From Pelagicoccus sp. SDUM812003 (GTDB taxonomy: Bacteria; Verrucomicrobiota; Verrucomicrobiia; Opitutales; Opitutaceae), in NCBI RefSeq assembly GCF_031127815.1, contig NZ_JARXHY010000018.1, positions 51,537 to 115,536 on the forward strand: a stretch of DNA of 64,000 nucleotides. Direction: 5' to 3'. The translations under genes and the position numbers were made by a program. This document shows, piece after piece, positions 1-8,826 of this stretch. The notes beneath the pieces were generated by a model. It did no database searches. It saw nothing but the letters and a program-made list of their open reading frames with translations, and was not told the origin of the DNA. Within the stretch, counting starts at the first letter, position 1. Each line of letters starts with the position of its first letter.

Positions 1-228
1 ACCCTAGCCGACGCCAGGGACCACAGCCCAGCGCCGCCTTTCGGATCCGAAGGCACCTTCAATGGATTCGATCCTTCCCGACTCGCCGAAGAGCGCATCG
101 ACTATCAGTTCTTCAAACCCGACACCGCTCGCGTGCTTTCCTATGCGGTTCGAAGCGATCTGGTAAACCAACGCTACCTATCGGATCACTTCCCCGTCGT
201 AGTCAGGTATCAACTACTGGACCGCTAA
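1..228 (+). CDS. Endonuclease/exonuclease/phosphatase family protein, C-terminal fragment
   Basis: The frame is open from the first base to a TAA, giving 75 residues with the N-terminus cut off by the window edge. The fragment has GTFNGFD, then ERIDYQFF, and ends with YLSDHFPVVV. These match the last conserved blocks of the endonuclease/exonuclease/phosphatase superfamily, where the SDH histidine is the catalytic base. In this group of bacteria such proteins are usually exported hydrolases of unknown substrate. Family membership is well supported; the substrate cannot be judged from this piece. Confidence 0.8.
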   Translation, partial: TLADARDHSPAPPFGSEGTFNGFDPSRLAEERIDYQFFKPDTARVLSYAVRSDLVNQRYLSDHFPVVVRYQLLDR

Positions 229-274
229 CTCCAAACCGACATCGCAAAGCAAAGCCTTCGACTCTCTTCAAGCC

Positions 275-1537
275 ATGCGTACCGGAAATACGAATTGGGC
301 AGGCAACCACGTCTACCACGCTTCGGAAACCATCGAGCCTGAATCCGTGGAGGAACTGCAGGAACGAGTCAGCCGGACCTTGAAGCTCAAGGCGCTCGGC
401 ACGCGCCACTGCTTCAACGACATCGCGGACACCGACGCCGCCCATGTCTCCCTCGCCAGCCTGAACCGCATCCTCGAGCTCGATCGCGACAAAATGACCG
501 TGACCATCGAAGGCGGCGTTCGCTACGGCCACCTTTGCAGGTTCCTGCACGAGAGGGGCTACGCTCTCGCAAACCTCGCTTCGCTTCCCCACATCTCCGT
601 CGCCGGAGCGATCGCCACTGCCACTCATGGCTCAGGTGTGAACAACGGAAATCTCGCCACCAGCGTGGAAAAGCTGGACCTAGTGGCCGCGAACGGAACT
701 CTGTATCATTTTTCCAGATACAAAAACGCGAACACCCTACCGGGAGTCATCGTAAACCTAGGAGCCCTCGGCGTGGTGGCCAAGATAACCTTGTCGATCG
801 AGCAAAGCTATCAGGTGCGGCAGGACCTCTATACGGATCTGCCGCTCTCGCAGATCGACCGATACCTCGACGCCATCCTCTCGTCTGCCTACAGCGTGAG
901 CCTCTTCACCGACTGGACACAGGACAGCTTTCATCAGATCTGGCTGAAGACCCGTCTCGACCAAAACCCGCATTTCGCGCCGCCGAGCAAGCTGTATGGC
1001 GCAACGCTCGCTTCGGGTAAGAAGCACCCGCTACCGAATCACGATCCTGTCAACTGCACCGAGCAACTCGGGCAGCCCGGGCCGTGGCACGAGCGCCTGC
1101 CACACTTCAGACTCGACTACACGCCAAGCAGCGGGGAGGAGCTGCAAAGCGAGTACTACGTCCCCCGCCAATACGCTAGCGATGCGGTCGAACAGCTCTT
1201 CACCCTACGCGAACGGATCGCTCCGCACGTATTCGTTTCGGAAATACGCGCCATCCGCTCCGATAGCCTTTGGCTCAGCCCTTGCTATCAACAGGACTGC
1301 GTCGCCATCCATTTCACCTGGAAGCCGAAATGGAGCGAGGTGGCGCAACTGCTGCCGGCCATCGAATCCAAGCTCGAACCCTTCCAGGCCATTCCCCACT
1401 GGGGCAAGCTCTCGACCATGCCTGCTAAACAAATAGCCGAACGCTACGAGCGCTTCGGCGACTTCCGAACGATCCGCGGTCAGCTCGACCCGACGGACAA
1501 GTTTCAAAACCCCTTCCTCAAGCGCCTGTTCGCCTGA
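275..1537 (+). CDS. FAD-dependent alditol oxidase-like protein (AldO/xylitol oxidase family)
   Basis: 420 residues with an N-terminal FAD-binding domain and a C-terminal ALO (sugar-1,4-lactone oxidase) domain. LGTRHCFNDIAD places His45 where Streptomyces AldO carries its covalently bound FAD (AldO His46). THGSG lies at 117-121. Glu323-Ile-Arg325 and Lys378 in PHWGK sit at a constant offset from the AldO active-site residues Glu320, Arg322 and Lys375. The family oxidises the terminal hydroxyl of polyols to aldehydes and makes hydrogen peroxide. No signal peptide is seen, so it should be cytoplasmic. It precedes an exported nucleoside hydrolase by 37 bases and may share its transcript. The exact polyol is not known. 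Confidence 0.85.
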   Translation: MRTGNTNWAGNHVYHASETIEPESVEELQERVSRTLKLKALGTRHCFNDIADTDAAHVSLASLNRILELDRDKMTVTIEGGVRYGHLCRFLHERGYALANLASLPHISVAGAIATATHGSGVNNGNLATSVEKLDLVAANGTLYHFSRYKNANTLPGVIVNLGALGVVAKITLSIEQSYQVRQDLYTDLPLSQIDRYLDAILSSAYSVSLFTDWTQDSFHQIWLKTRLDQNPHFAPPSKLYGATLASGKKHPLPNHDPVNCTEQLGQPGPWHERLPHFRLDYTPSSGEELQSEYYVPRQYASDAVEQLFTLRERIAPHVFVSEIRAIRSDSLWLSPCYQQDCVAIHFTWKPKWSEVAQLLPAIESKLEPFQAIPHWGKLSTMPAKQIAERYERFGDFRTIRGQLDPTDKFQNPFLKRLFA

Positions 1538-1574
1538 CCACCGGCCTTGCCTCCACTGCCCAACCCCTCAAGCC

Positions 1575-2573
1575 TTGCGCATCGTGAAAACCATCATCTT
1601 CAGCCTCGTCCTCCTGATCGGCCTGCCCACGCTCGACGCGGCGCCCAAGCCTACCGTGCTCTCGACCGACATCGGCGGTGACATCGACGACACCTGGGCC
1701 CTGGCCCACCTCCTGCGCTCTCCCGAACTCAAGCTGGACCTGCTGCTCACGGAAACCGGGGAGCCCGCCTACCGAGCCAGCGTGGCTGCCAAACTGCTCG
1801 AACGCGCCGAGCGCGCGGATGTGGAAATCGCCTTGGGATCGGAAACGGGGAAAATGAAGGATCAGGATCGGCATCAGGGGCCCTGGGTAGAGGACTACCA
1901 GCTCGGCAGCTATCCAGGAGCCGTTCATCAGGACGGCGTGCAAGCCTTCATCGACTACGTGCGAAACAGCGAAGCGGACACCATCACCGTTATCGCCATC
2001 GGCCCCGCGCCGAATCTAGCGGAAGCAGTGGCCCGAGCGCCCGACGTCGCGAGAAAGTGCGAGCTGTTCGGCATGCATGGCAGCATCGACGTCGGCTACG
2101 ACGGAGCGACGTCTCCGTCAGCTGAATACAATGTCGTCGCGGACGTGCCCGCCTTCCGCAAGCTGATGGCCGCGCCTTGGAAATCGGTTTCCCTCACCCC
2201 GCTCGACACCTGCGGCCTGATGCTGCTGGAGGGCTCGAACTATCAAAAGATATGGCGGTCCACCGACGATGCCCTGCTTCGCTCCGTCATCGAGAACTAC
2301 TGCATCTGGGCTCCGCGAGTGCCGTGGATGGAGTGCGATTTCTTCACGCAGAAGACATCCACCTTGTTCGACGACGTCGCCGTGCTGATGGCCTACTCGA
2401 ATTCGTTTCTTGAATACGAAACCATACGCTTTTCCGTCAGCGATGAAGGATACACCGTGCGCGATCCCAACGGACCCTTCACCGCTCGCTTCGCCATCAG
2501 ATGGGACGATATGAGCGGCTTCCAAGATTGGCTCACCCAGCGGCTGCTTGGCCGCCACGCCGATGGGCCTTAG
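1575..2573 (+). CDS. Exported inosine-uridine-type nucleoside hydrolase family protein
   Basis: 332 residues. A hydrophobic N-terminus ending near DAAPKP looks like a signal peptide, so the product is probably periplasmic. The metal-site motif TDIGGDIDDTWAL (residues 31-43) matches the DxDxxxDD calcium-binding signature of nucleoside hydrolases. ITVIAIGPAPNLAEA matches the conserved strand that follows it. The family cleaves the N-glycosidic bond of ribonucleosides, but secreted members often have unproven substrates. The start is uncertain: TTG at 1575 gives this length and a GTG at 1584 is equally possible. The position after the AldO-like gene suggests a two-gene unit that handles ribosides or polyols, which is inference. 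Confidence 0.82.
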   Translation: MRIVKTIIFSLVLLIGLPTLDAAPKPTVLSTDIGGDIDDTWALAHLLRSPELKLDLLLTETGEPAYRASVAAKLLERAERADVEIALGSETGKMKDQDRHQGPWVEDYQLGSYPGAVHQDGVQAFIDYVRNSEADTITVIAIGPAPNLAEAVARAPDVARKCELFGMHGSIDVGYDGATSPSAEYNVVADVPAFRKLMAAPWKSVSLTPLDTCGLMLLEGSNYQKIWRSTDDALLRSVIENYCIWAPRVPWMECDFFTQKTSTLFDDVAVLMAYSNSFLEYETIRFSVSDEGYTVRDPNGPFTARFAIRWDDMSGFQDWLTQRLLGRHADGP

Positions 2574-2591
2574 CGAGGGACACGGAACGCC

Positions 2592-3647
2592 CTACGGGTT
2601 GAGCTCCTCCATCTTGCGCTTGAAGAAACGGCCCTGACGGGAGGGCGTGTAGTCCCAATCGTCCAGCAGCTGGGGCGACCACTGAGCATCGAACACCCAA
2701 ACCGTCCAGGAAATGCCTCGCTCCTCGAAGAACGCGATGATCGCCTCTCCGTACTCCTCATCGGCGATGACCGGGTTGTGAGCCCCGGGACCGTCGGCCG
2801 ACATGAAGCCGAACTCGGTGCAAATCATTGGGTAGGTCTCGGCGACGTAGCCCCAATCCGTTTCCCATTTTCCCTCCCAAGGCTGAGCGCGCTTTTGCGG
2901 GTAGGGGTGAGCGACGTAGCCCACGCCTTCGAAATCGATCGGATCGTTGCGCACGCTGGTCAGATCGTAGCCCCAGTTGAAACCAGCCACCAGCGGTATC
3001 GCGTCGGGATTGTTCTGACGGATCATGTAAATGATCTCCTCCATATACGCCTTGTAGTCCGCCCAGGGGAGCCGGCCCATCTTGCCGCCGCGATTGGTCG
3101 GCTCGTTCCAAAGCTCGTAGAACGCCACCGCGTTGTTCTCACGGTAGCGTTGGGCGATGGTGTACCAGAAGCGCATGGTCTCGCCCCGGTCCGTGATGTA
3201 AACGTCGCGATGGTAGATATCCGTCAACGGGTTTCCGATGGAATGCCAGTCGATGATGACGTACATGCCGAGCTCAGCCGACCACTGGACCGCCTGGTCC
3301 AACAAGGCCAAATACGCCTCCTCGCCCGTGTCTCGCCAATCCTTGGGATGCACGCAGATCCTCACCACATTGGCGTTCCAGCTGGCGATTTGCTCGAAAT
3401 AGCCCCTTCCCCAAAGCCCTCGCTCCACCAGCGAAGCGGGATCGCTGGTGGCCACGCCGCGCAGCACAACCGTCTCCCCCTCTTCGTCGACAAACCGGTT
3501 TCCCTCCACCGAGAGCTTCGCAAGGTTCCGGCTGGCTTCGAGAGCCGCCCTTCCATCGCTAAAGGTCTGCTCGGCGCCACGCAGGGAGACGGCGGCGAGC
3601 AAAGCGGCGAAAAGAGCGAAGAGCATTCTGGGGCTGAGCGCTGTCAT
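2592..3647 (-). CDS. Glycoside hydrolase family 5 protein, secreted
   Basis: 351 residues from the ATG at 3647; the frame stays open to 3761, but the upstream part is very basic and lacks family similarity. The N-terminus is a typical signal peptide (MLFALFAALLAAVSL). The body is a GH5 TIM barrel: VLRGVA near 62, ELWNEP with acid/base Glu182, HPY near 247, and CTEFGF with nucleophile Glu278. WTVWVFDAQW near the C-terminus fits the last barrel strand. GH5 enzymes cleave beta-1,4 glucans or mannans, and the subfamily cannot be fixed by eye. It ends 18 bases from the convergent nucleoside hydrolase gene. Confidence 0.88.
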   Translation of the reverse strand: MTALSPRMLFALFAALLAAVSLRGAEQTFSDGRAALEASRNLAKLSVEGNRFVDEEGETVVLRGVATSDPASLVERGLWGRGYFEQIASWNANVVRICVHPKDWRDTGEEAYLALLDQAVQWSAELGMYVIIDWHSIGNPLTDIYHRDVYITDRGETMRFWYTIAQRYRENNAVAFYELWNEPTNRGGKMGRLPWADYKAYMEEIIYMIRQNNPDAIPLVAGFNWGYDLTSVRNDPIDFEGVGYVAHPYPQKRAQPWEGKWETDWGYVAETYPMICTEFGFMSADGPGAHNPVIADEEYGEAIIAFFEERGISWTVWVFDAQWSPQLLDDWDYTPSRQGRFFKRKMEELNP

Positions 3648-3827
3648 GATCAGGTTGGGTCGAAAAGTCATTTGGAAGGATCGCGCTTGAACGAAAACAC
3701 GAGCTCGCGAAAACACGAATCTGATTTCCATTTTGTCGCCCCGATCCCGCCAAGAGCGCAACCCTGGCGCCGCTCATCCAATAGCGCCGAGGCGGGACGC
3801 TGCCCCGATTCACAGGGGGCTGACGCC

Positions 3828-4151
3828 CTAGGCCTTAGGCTTCACGAAATCGATCAGCTCGCCCACCGTGCGGTGGGCCTCGATCGGGTGGCGCAAGGTC
3901 ACCTGCTTGTTCACTTTGTAACGGTTGCGCCGGCCTTCCTTGGAGCGCGACACGATCTTGGCCGCCTCCAGCTCCGCCACGATCTTCTGCACCGCGCGCT
4001 CCGTGATGCCGACCTCCTGGGCCACCTCTCGGAGAACCTTGTCTTCCGAAAGAAAGAGACAGAGCAGCACGTGCGCGTGATTGGAAAAGAATGTCCAACT
4101 CGAGCGCTCCCTTCCGGGGCCCGCCTTGGAATCGTCTGAGGTACTTGCCAT
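3828..4151 (-). CDS. Small winged helix-turn-helix transcriptional regulator
   Basis: 107 residues from the ATG at 4151. The frame extends to 4253, but those 34 residues look unrelated. The core (VLLCLFL, EVAQEVGITERAVQKIVAELE, SKEGRRNRYKV) is a winged helix of MarR/ArsR-like type: helix-turn-helix about residues 40-62, followed by a beta wing. It has no visible ligand domain. It lies head to head with the GH27 alpha-galactosidase gene, so the 219-base gap between them is a likely operator region. The effector is unknown. Confidence 0.75.
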   Translation of the reverse strand: MASTSDDSKAGPGRERSSWTFFSNHAHVLLCLFLSEDKVLREVAQEVGITERAVQKIVAELEAAKIVSRSKEGRRNRYKVNKQVTLRHPIEAHRTVGELIDFVKPKA

Positions 4152-4370
4152 AGTGCGATCTCGTTGAAACGAAAAACTTACCGCCCGCGCCCCTCGCCTT
4201 GCAAGCTCGTTCCTACCAGCGCTTTGCCTCGCCCAGGAGACCGACAGGCCCAAGCGGCCGAGCTCCGATCAAAGAGTGACCCATCGCTACGCAATTTGTG
4301 ATCTGCCAAACGGCATCGATTGACAGCGCCGCCAGCCGCCGCCCCTTTTTTGCTCGAACCCTCTACCCGA

Positions 4371-5624
4371 ATGACTCGATTTATGAAATCGCTCCCTCAC
4401 GCCCGAATCGCCCGATTCGCCACCAAAGCCATGGCCGGCCTGGCCGCCTTCACCCTGGCCATCAGCGCCAGCGCCCAGAAATTCGAAAACCTCGCCCTCA
4501 CCCCGCCGATGGGCTGGAACTCCTGGAACACCTTCGAAAGCGCCATCGACGAGGACCTGATCAAGGAAACCGCCCAGGCGATGATCGACTCCGGCATGCG
4601 CGACGCAGGCTACGTCTACATCGTGATCGACGACTGCTGGTCCCTGCGCGAGCGCGACGCGGAAGGAAACCTTGTCGCCGATCCGGAAAAGTTCCCCAGC
4701 GGCATGAAGGCTCTGGCAGACTACCTGCACGAGCGCGGTTTCAAGCTCGGCATGTACGCGGACGCGGGAAAAACCACCTGCGCCGGCTACCCCGGCAGCC
4801 AAGGCCACGAGTACCAGGACGCCCGCACCTTCGCCGCCTGGGGCGTCGACTACCTCAAATACGATTGGTGCGCCACCGGGACGCGCGACCCCATCGAAGC
4901 CTACACCACCATGCGAGACGCCCTCTACGCGGCGGGCCGACCGATCGTCTTCTCCATCTGCGAATGGGGCGACAACGACCCCTGGCTCTGGGCCCAGGAC
5001 ATCGGACACCTCTGGCGCATATCCGGCGACATCTACGACTGCTGGGATTGCGAGCAAGAGTGGTCCCGCGGCTTCAAGGTCATTCTCGACCGCTACCACG
5101 AGCTGAAGCCTTCGGTCGTGGGCCGAGACGGTCTGGGCGTTTATTCCGGTCCCGACGGATGGAACGATCTGGACATGCTGGAGGTGGGAAATCCCGGCCT
5201 CAGCGTGGCCGAGTCGCGCTCCCATTTCACTCTCTGGGCCCTCATCGGCTCCCCGCTCATGGCTGGAAACGACGTTCGCTCCATGTCTCCCGAAATCACG
5301 GAAATCCTCACCCATCCGGACGTGATCGCCATCAACCAGGACCCTGACGGCGTGGCGGCCTGGCGCTTCGGCATCGTGCCAGGCAAGCACCAGACCTGGA
5401 TCAAGCCGCTGAGCGACGGCGACTGGGCCGTTTGCGTGCTCAACACCTCCGACCAGGAACAGCGCATCGAGATCGAGTGGCATCGCATGGAGCGGGCCCT
5501 CAGCGGTGAATTCGAAATCCACGACGTGTGGAACGACGTCGAGCTGGGGGACACCGACACGCCTCTCACGGCCAAGATAGGATCGCACGACGTCCTGCTC
5601 ATGCGCCTTTCCCCGAAAAGATAG
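4371..5624 (+). CDS. Secreted alpha-galactosidase, glycoside hydrolase family 27
   Basis: 417 residues from the ATG at 4371; a second ATG at 4383 is possible. A twin-arginine-free signal peptide ends near SASAQ (about residue 36). The mature protein begins with LTPPMGWNSWNTF, the classic GH27 opening. YLKYDWC carries the nucleophile Asp165, and GPDGWNDLDMLEVG carries the acid/base Asp266. A C-terminal beta-sandwich follows (about 330-417). The enzyme should remove terminal alpha-galactose, or beta-arabinopyranose, from side chains outside the cytoplasm. The D-to-L change in WNDLDM (usually WNDPDM) is a minor variant. A strong terminator follows. Confidence 0.93.
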   Translation: MTRFMKSLPHARIARFATKAMAGLAAFTLAISASAQKFENLALTPPMGWNSWNTFESAIDEDLIKETAQAMIDSGMRDAGYVYIVIDDCWSLRERDAEGNLVADPEKFPSGMKALADYLHERGFKLGMYADAGKTTCAGYPGSQGHEYQDARTFAAWGVDYLKYDWCATGTRDPIEAYTTMRDALYAAGRPIVFSICEWGDNDPWLWAQDIGHLWRISGDIYDCWDCEQEWSRGFKVILDRYHELKPSVVGRDGLGVYSGPDGWNDLDMLEVGNPGLSVAESRSHFTLWALIGSPLMAGNDVRSMSPEITEILTHPDVIAINQDPDGVAAWRFGIVPGKHQTWIKPLSDGDWAVCVLNTSDQEQRIEIEWHRMERALSGEFEIHDVWNDVELGDTDTPLTAKIGSHDVLLMRLSPKR

Positions 5625-5658
5625 AGTCCGGTTTCACTCGCAGCCCCTTTGCTGTCCC

Positions 5659-5692
5659 AGCCGCCGAAGCCTCCCCTTCGGCGGCTTTTTTT
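5659..5692 (+). terminator. Rho-independent terminator after the GH27 gene
   Basis: The stem CCGCCGAAG (5661-5669) pairs perfectly with CTTCGGCGG (5676-5684) around a six-base loop. A G-C and an A-T pair extend it outward, and seven T residues follow. It separates the alpha-galactosidase transcript from the AraC regulator that starts at 5771. Confidence 0.88.
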
Positions 5693-5770
5693 CCAGCAAA
5701 CCGCCGCATGCCTCCGCGAATCGATATTCGGCCTTGCCCTCCTTGTGCAAAAACTGATCTTCGAAGGACA

Positions 5771-6574
5771 ATGAAGGAGCAGGTTTTCGCCCGCGTCGAC
5801 GGAGGGGCCGAAGAAGTCAGACACGACACGCGCTACTACTGGGACAATTCGCGTCGCAGCGAGTCCAATCGCATCAATCTCCAGCGCACCCTCTCCGGCG
5901 AAGCCTTCTGGGAGGACGAAAACGGCCGCCAGAGCGTGCCAGTGGGAAAGATCATGCTCTTCACCCAGCGCGAGAACAGCCGCTACGGGTTCCCGGCCAC
6001 CGGCAGCCAGCCCTACCGCCACCGCTACCTTTCCATCGATCCCACCGCCACCGCCATCCCCATCTTCAACCGGATCCGGCAGGACTTCGGCTCGGTTCTC
6101 TCCATGCCGGCCCAATCCGAGTCCAGCGCCCTCTTCGATCAGGTCTTCCATTGCTTCTCGCAGCGCAGCTTTCGGGACCGCTATCACGAGTCGGAGCTGA
6201 TCACCCGTCTGCTCACAGCCATCTACCGCCAACAGGTCGAAGAAACTCAAGACAGCGATCCGATCGAATACGGCTACTACCTGCTGCAAAACCAGCACAC
6301 TTCGCCCATCACCCTCAAGGACGTGGCCGCCCGTTGCGGGGTATCGCGCGAACACTTCATTCGCAGCTTTCACGAGCGCTACCAAGAGCCTCCTGGCAAG
6401 ATCCTGCGGTCCCTGCGACTCAAGCACGCCCAATCGATCCTAGAAGCCACTCGCCTGCCGATCAAAGACGTGGCTCTAGCCTCCGGCTTCTCCTCCTCCA
6501 ACGTTTTTTGCCGAGCCTTTCGCAGCGCCTTCGGCATGAGCCCAGCCGACTATCGCAAGCAGCTCGCCACTTGA
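5771..6574 (+). CDS. AraC family transcriptional regulator
   Basis: 267 residues from the ATG at 5771, which has an AAGGA ribosome-binding site seven bases upstream. The frame is open further upstream but that part overlaps the alpha-galactosidase end and a terminator. The N-terminal ~150 residues are a cupin-like sensor region (VGKIMLF, PYRHRYLSI). The C-terminal ~100 residues hold the two AraC helix-turn-helix motifs (ITLKDVAARCGVSREHFIRSF and IKDVALASGFSSSNVFCRAF). It ends with the usual FGMSPADYRK. Its place among glycosidase genes suggests control by a sugar, perhaps arabinose or galactose, which is inference. Confidence 0.9.
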   Translation: MKEQVFARVDGGAEEVRHDTRYYWDNSRRSESNRINLQRTLSGEAFWEDENGRQSVPVGKIMLFTQRENSRYGFPATGSQPYRHRYLSIDPTATAIPIFNRIRQDFGSVLSMPAQSESSALFDQVFHCFSQRSFRDRYHESELITRLLTAIYRQQVEETQDSDPIEYGYYLLQNQHTSPITLKDVAARCGVSREHFIRSFHERYQEPPGKILRSLRLKHAQSILEATRLPIKDVALASGFSSSNVFCRAFRSAFGMSPADYRKQLAT

Positions 6575-6587
6575 CCCTTGGAAAATT

Positions 6588-6608
6588 CGTATCGAAGCTG
6601 TCGATACG
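6588..6608. repeat. Perfect 8-bp palindrome, possible operator
   Basis: CGTATCGA and TCGATACG are perfect inverted repeats around a five-base spacer. There is no T-run, so it is not a terminator. It lies between the AraC gene and the PqiA-like gene. A near copy lies at 9811-9831 in front of the cytoplasmic GH43 gene. An operator role is inferred only. Confidence 0.4.
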
Positions 6609-6677
6609 GAGTCCCATGGCCAACGATCGCTTTGCATTGCAAATGGCTGGCTCGGTTCACAGATTGGGCGAAACCTC

Positions 6678-7718
6678 ATGGACGCTCGCTCGCCTAATCC
6701 TCCTTCCGATATCATAAAGGAACTCTCTCGCAGACAGCGCCTTGCCGCCGCCATCCTGCTAAGCCTGTCCTTCCTGTGCAACATACTGGCCCTGGTGCTG
6801 CCGTTCATGAAGATACGCTCAGGAGTCACTTCCACCGACTATTCATTGCCCGGGTCGGTGCTGATGCTCTGGGAAGAGAATCTCTTCGCTCTGGCCTTTC
6901 TGGTCCTCTTCTTCTCCATCGCCTTTCCGTTCGCCAAGATCGGCACCCTCGCCTTCGTGACCGCCCGCAAGGAGCTCACTCCCGAGTCGCTGCGTTGGCT
7001 CATGCGAGTGGAGCGATTCGGCAAATGGTCCATGCTGGACGTCTTCCTTGTATCCATTATCCTCTCACTCGCCTCCCGCCAGTTTTTCGTTTCGGCCCGG
7101 CCCGAGTTGGGCCTGACCCTGTTCATCGTAGCGATCGCCCTGAGCATGATCGCAGGCGAGATTCTCGCCTACGGAGCTCATTCGGCAAAAACGCGCTTGC
7201 CGAGCGAGTCACGGAAACGGGGCGGCGCACTTCTGGCGCTCTCCACTATCGGACTGCTCGCCGCCTTGAGCCTCCCGTTTCTTCGCATCGACGATTGGCT
7301 GCTCGCGGACCGCTCCTACAGCATCCTCTCTCTCGTACCCGCTCTTTGGGGACAAGACGCTAAACTTGCCGCGAGCCTTAGCGGGCTGTTTCTCGTCGCC
7401 ACCCCACTGTGCGCCATGGGGCTTGCCTTCAAGATTTGGATACGCTCGAGAAGAGGGAACCCCAGCGAACGATCGTTTCTCTGGTTTCAAAGGCTGCAGC
7501 GCTGGAGCATGCTCGACGTCTTCGGCCTTGCCCTAGCGGTCTTCGCCTTGGAAAGCGATTCGCTGATGCAAACGGAAATCCACTGGGGCGCCCTTTTCCT
7601 CGGCTGCACCCTGGTGCTCCAGATGCTCTTCGCCGCCGCTTTCGAGATAAGGGTGAAGGCTCCGCGATCCAAGAGCAGTCCAGGCTCTCGACCGCCATCA
7701 GGCGACGATCCTGACTAG
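6678..7718 (+). CDS. PqiA-like (paraquat-inducible protein A) membrane protein
   Basis: 346 residues with about eight hydrophobic segments arranged as two related halves. Each half carries the PqiA signature (FGKWSMLDVF near 113 and LQRWSMLDVFGLA near 273). Family members are inner-membrane proteins linked to envelope lipid transport and usually sit beside pqiB, which has MCE domains. No MCE gene is present here, so this is a stand-alone copy. The cysteines of the proteobacterial N-terminal zinc ribbons are missing. It converges on the GH43 gene with only five bases between stops. Confidence 0.82.
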   Translation: MDARSPNPPSDIIKELSRRQRLAAAILLSLSFLCNILALVLPFMKIRSGVTSTDYSLPGSVLMLWEENLFALAFLVLFFSIAFPFAKIGTLAFVTARKELTPESLRWLMRVERFGKWSMLDVFLVSIILSLASRQFFVSARPELGLTLFIVAIALSMIAGEILAYGAHSAKTRLPSESRKRGGALLALSTIGLLAALSLPFLRIDDWLLADRSYSILSLVPALWGQDAKLAASLSGLFLVATPLCAMGLAFKIWIRSRRGNPSERSFLWFQRLQRWSMLDVFGLALAVFALESDSLMQTEIHWGALFLGCTLVLQMLFAAAFEIRVKAPRSKSSPGSRPPSGDDPD

Positions 7719-7723
7719 ACCCG

Positions 7724-8791
7724 CTACTGCGCCTCGACGAAGGGCCAGCCGTCTTGGTCCCACTGAAGCACGTCGATGCGTAGCTTGGGCAAGCCGCTCT
7801 CGGTGGAGGCATCGTAGCCGTGGTAGACGATGTAGTCCACGCCATCGAGTCGCGTCACGCCATTGTGGCCCACGCCGTTCCAGTCTTCGTCGCTTTCCAG
7901 CACCAGCGTACCCCCTCCGTTCATCATCGACAGGCCGTTTCGGTCGAGATACGGACCTTCGATCGTCTCGGAACGTCCCACCACCACGCGGTAGGTGCTG
8001 TCCAGCCCTCGACAGCAGTAGCCAGTGGAGGCGAAGAGATAGTAGTGGTCGCCGCGGCGAATGATGAACGGAGCTTCGATGGCGCCTCGGCCCGCTTCGA
8101 TCGGGTGCCCTTCCTGATCGCCCAGTTGCTCGCTCCAGCGCGAGCTGCGGCTGGCGATGCTGATCGCGTCATCCAGCTCGACTGCGAGTCGGGTACGGTC
8201 CTCCGCAAGGGGAGCGAGCTTCAAACCGCTCCAAAACGAGCCCCAGCTCAGGTAGGGCTTGCCGTCCTGATCGTGGATCAGGTTGCCATCGATCGCGTTC
8301 CAGTTGTGCACCCCTGGAAGGGACTGGACTACGATCCCATGGTCCTGCCAGCCAAATTCCGGACTATCCGGATCGAGCGTTTTCGCAGTGGCGACGCCGA
8401 TGCAGGACTCGTTTTTCCCGAACGATGAGATCGAGTAGTAGAGATAGTAGAGCCCGTCGTGGAAACTGATGTCCGGAGCCCAGATGTGGCCGTTGAACCC
8501 GGGAACCTCCTTCTTAGCCCAGTCCGGAGCCGTGGGGAATACCGGAGCTTCCCGCGACCAATGGGTCATGTCAGGCGACGACCAGACCGTAACGCCCGGT
8601 CCAGTGGTGAAGAGGTAGTAGACTCCGTCCTCGCGGATCATCACCGGATCGTGGGCGATGACTTCCTCTTCGAGCAGACCAGTGGCGTTCTCTTGTCGCG
8701 CGGCTTCGCTCGCCGCGTCTTCCTCCGCATGGACTGGAATCAGACAGGCAGCGGCCACAAAGATGAAAATTCGGATAAACAGGGGTTTCAT
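7724..8791 (-). CDS. Secreted glycoside hydrolase family 43 protein (endo-arabinanase-like)
   Basis: 355 residues with a signal peptide (to about VHAEE, residue 23). The five-bladed propeller motifs are clear: AHDPVMI with general base Asp48, the pKa-tuning Asp168 in NAIDGN, and the acid Glu239 in GAIEAPF. HIWAPDISF and LYYLYYS are typical of arabinan endo-1,5-alpha-L-arabinanases. It is 35 bases downstream of a cytoplasmic GH43 gene and in line with a GPH symporter. The simplest reading is that this enzyme cuts arabinan outside the cytoplasm and the other two genes take in and finish the oligosaccharides. Substrate is inferred. Confidence 0.9.
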   Translation of the reverse strand: MKPLFIRIFIFVAAACLIPVHAEEDAASEAARQENATGLLEEEVIAHDPVMIREDGVYYLFTTGPGVTVWSSPDMTHWSREAPVFPTAPDWAKKEVPGFNGHIWAPDISFHDGLYYLYYSISSFGKNESCIGVATAKTLDPDSPEFGWQDHGIVVQSLPGVHNWNAIDGNLIHDQDGKPYLSWGSFWSGLKLAPLAEDRTRLAVELDDAISIASRSSRWSEQLGDQEGHPIEAGRGAIEAPFIIRRGDHYYLFASTGYCCRGLDSTYRVVVGRSETIEGPYLDRNGLSMMNGGGTLVLESDEDWNGVGHNGVTRLDGVDYIVYHGYDASTESGLPKLRIDVLQWDQDGWPFVEAQ

Positions 8792-8826
8792 TTCACTTCA
8801 CAGTATCGAGTTGCAGATCGCCGGGA

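Noticed and set aside
2778..4139. 453-codon plus-strand frame opposite the GH5 gene
   Set aside because: No motif; it also spans the gap and the winged-helix gene on the other strand.
4287..6433. Two long minus-strand frames of over 430 codons opposite GH27 and the AraC gene
   Set aside because: High-GC antisense frames; the plus-strand genes have catalytic residues, a ribosome-binding site and a terminator between them.
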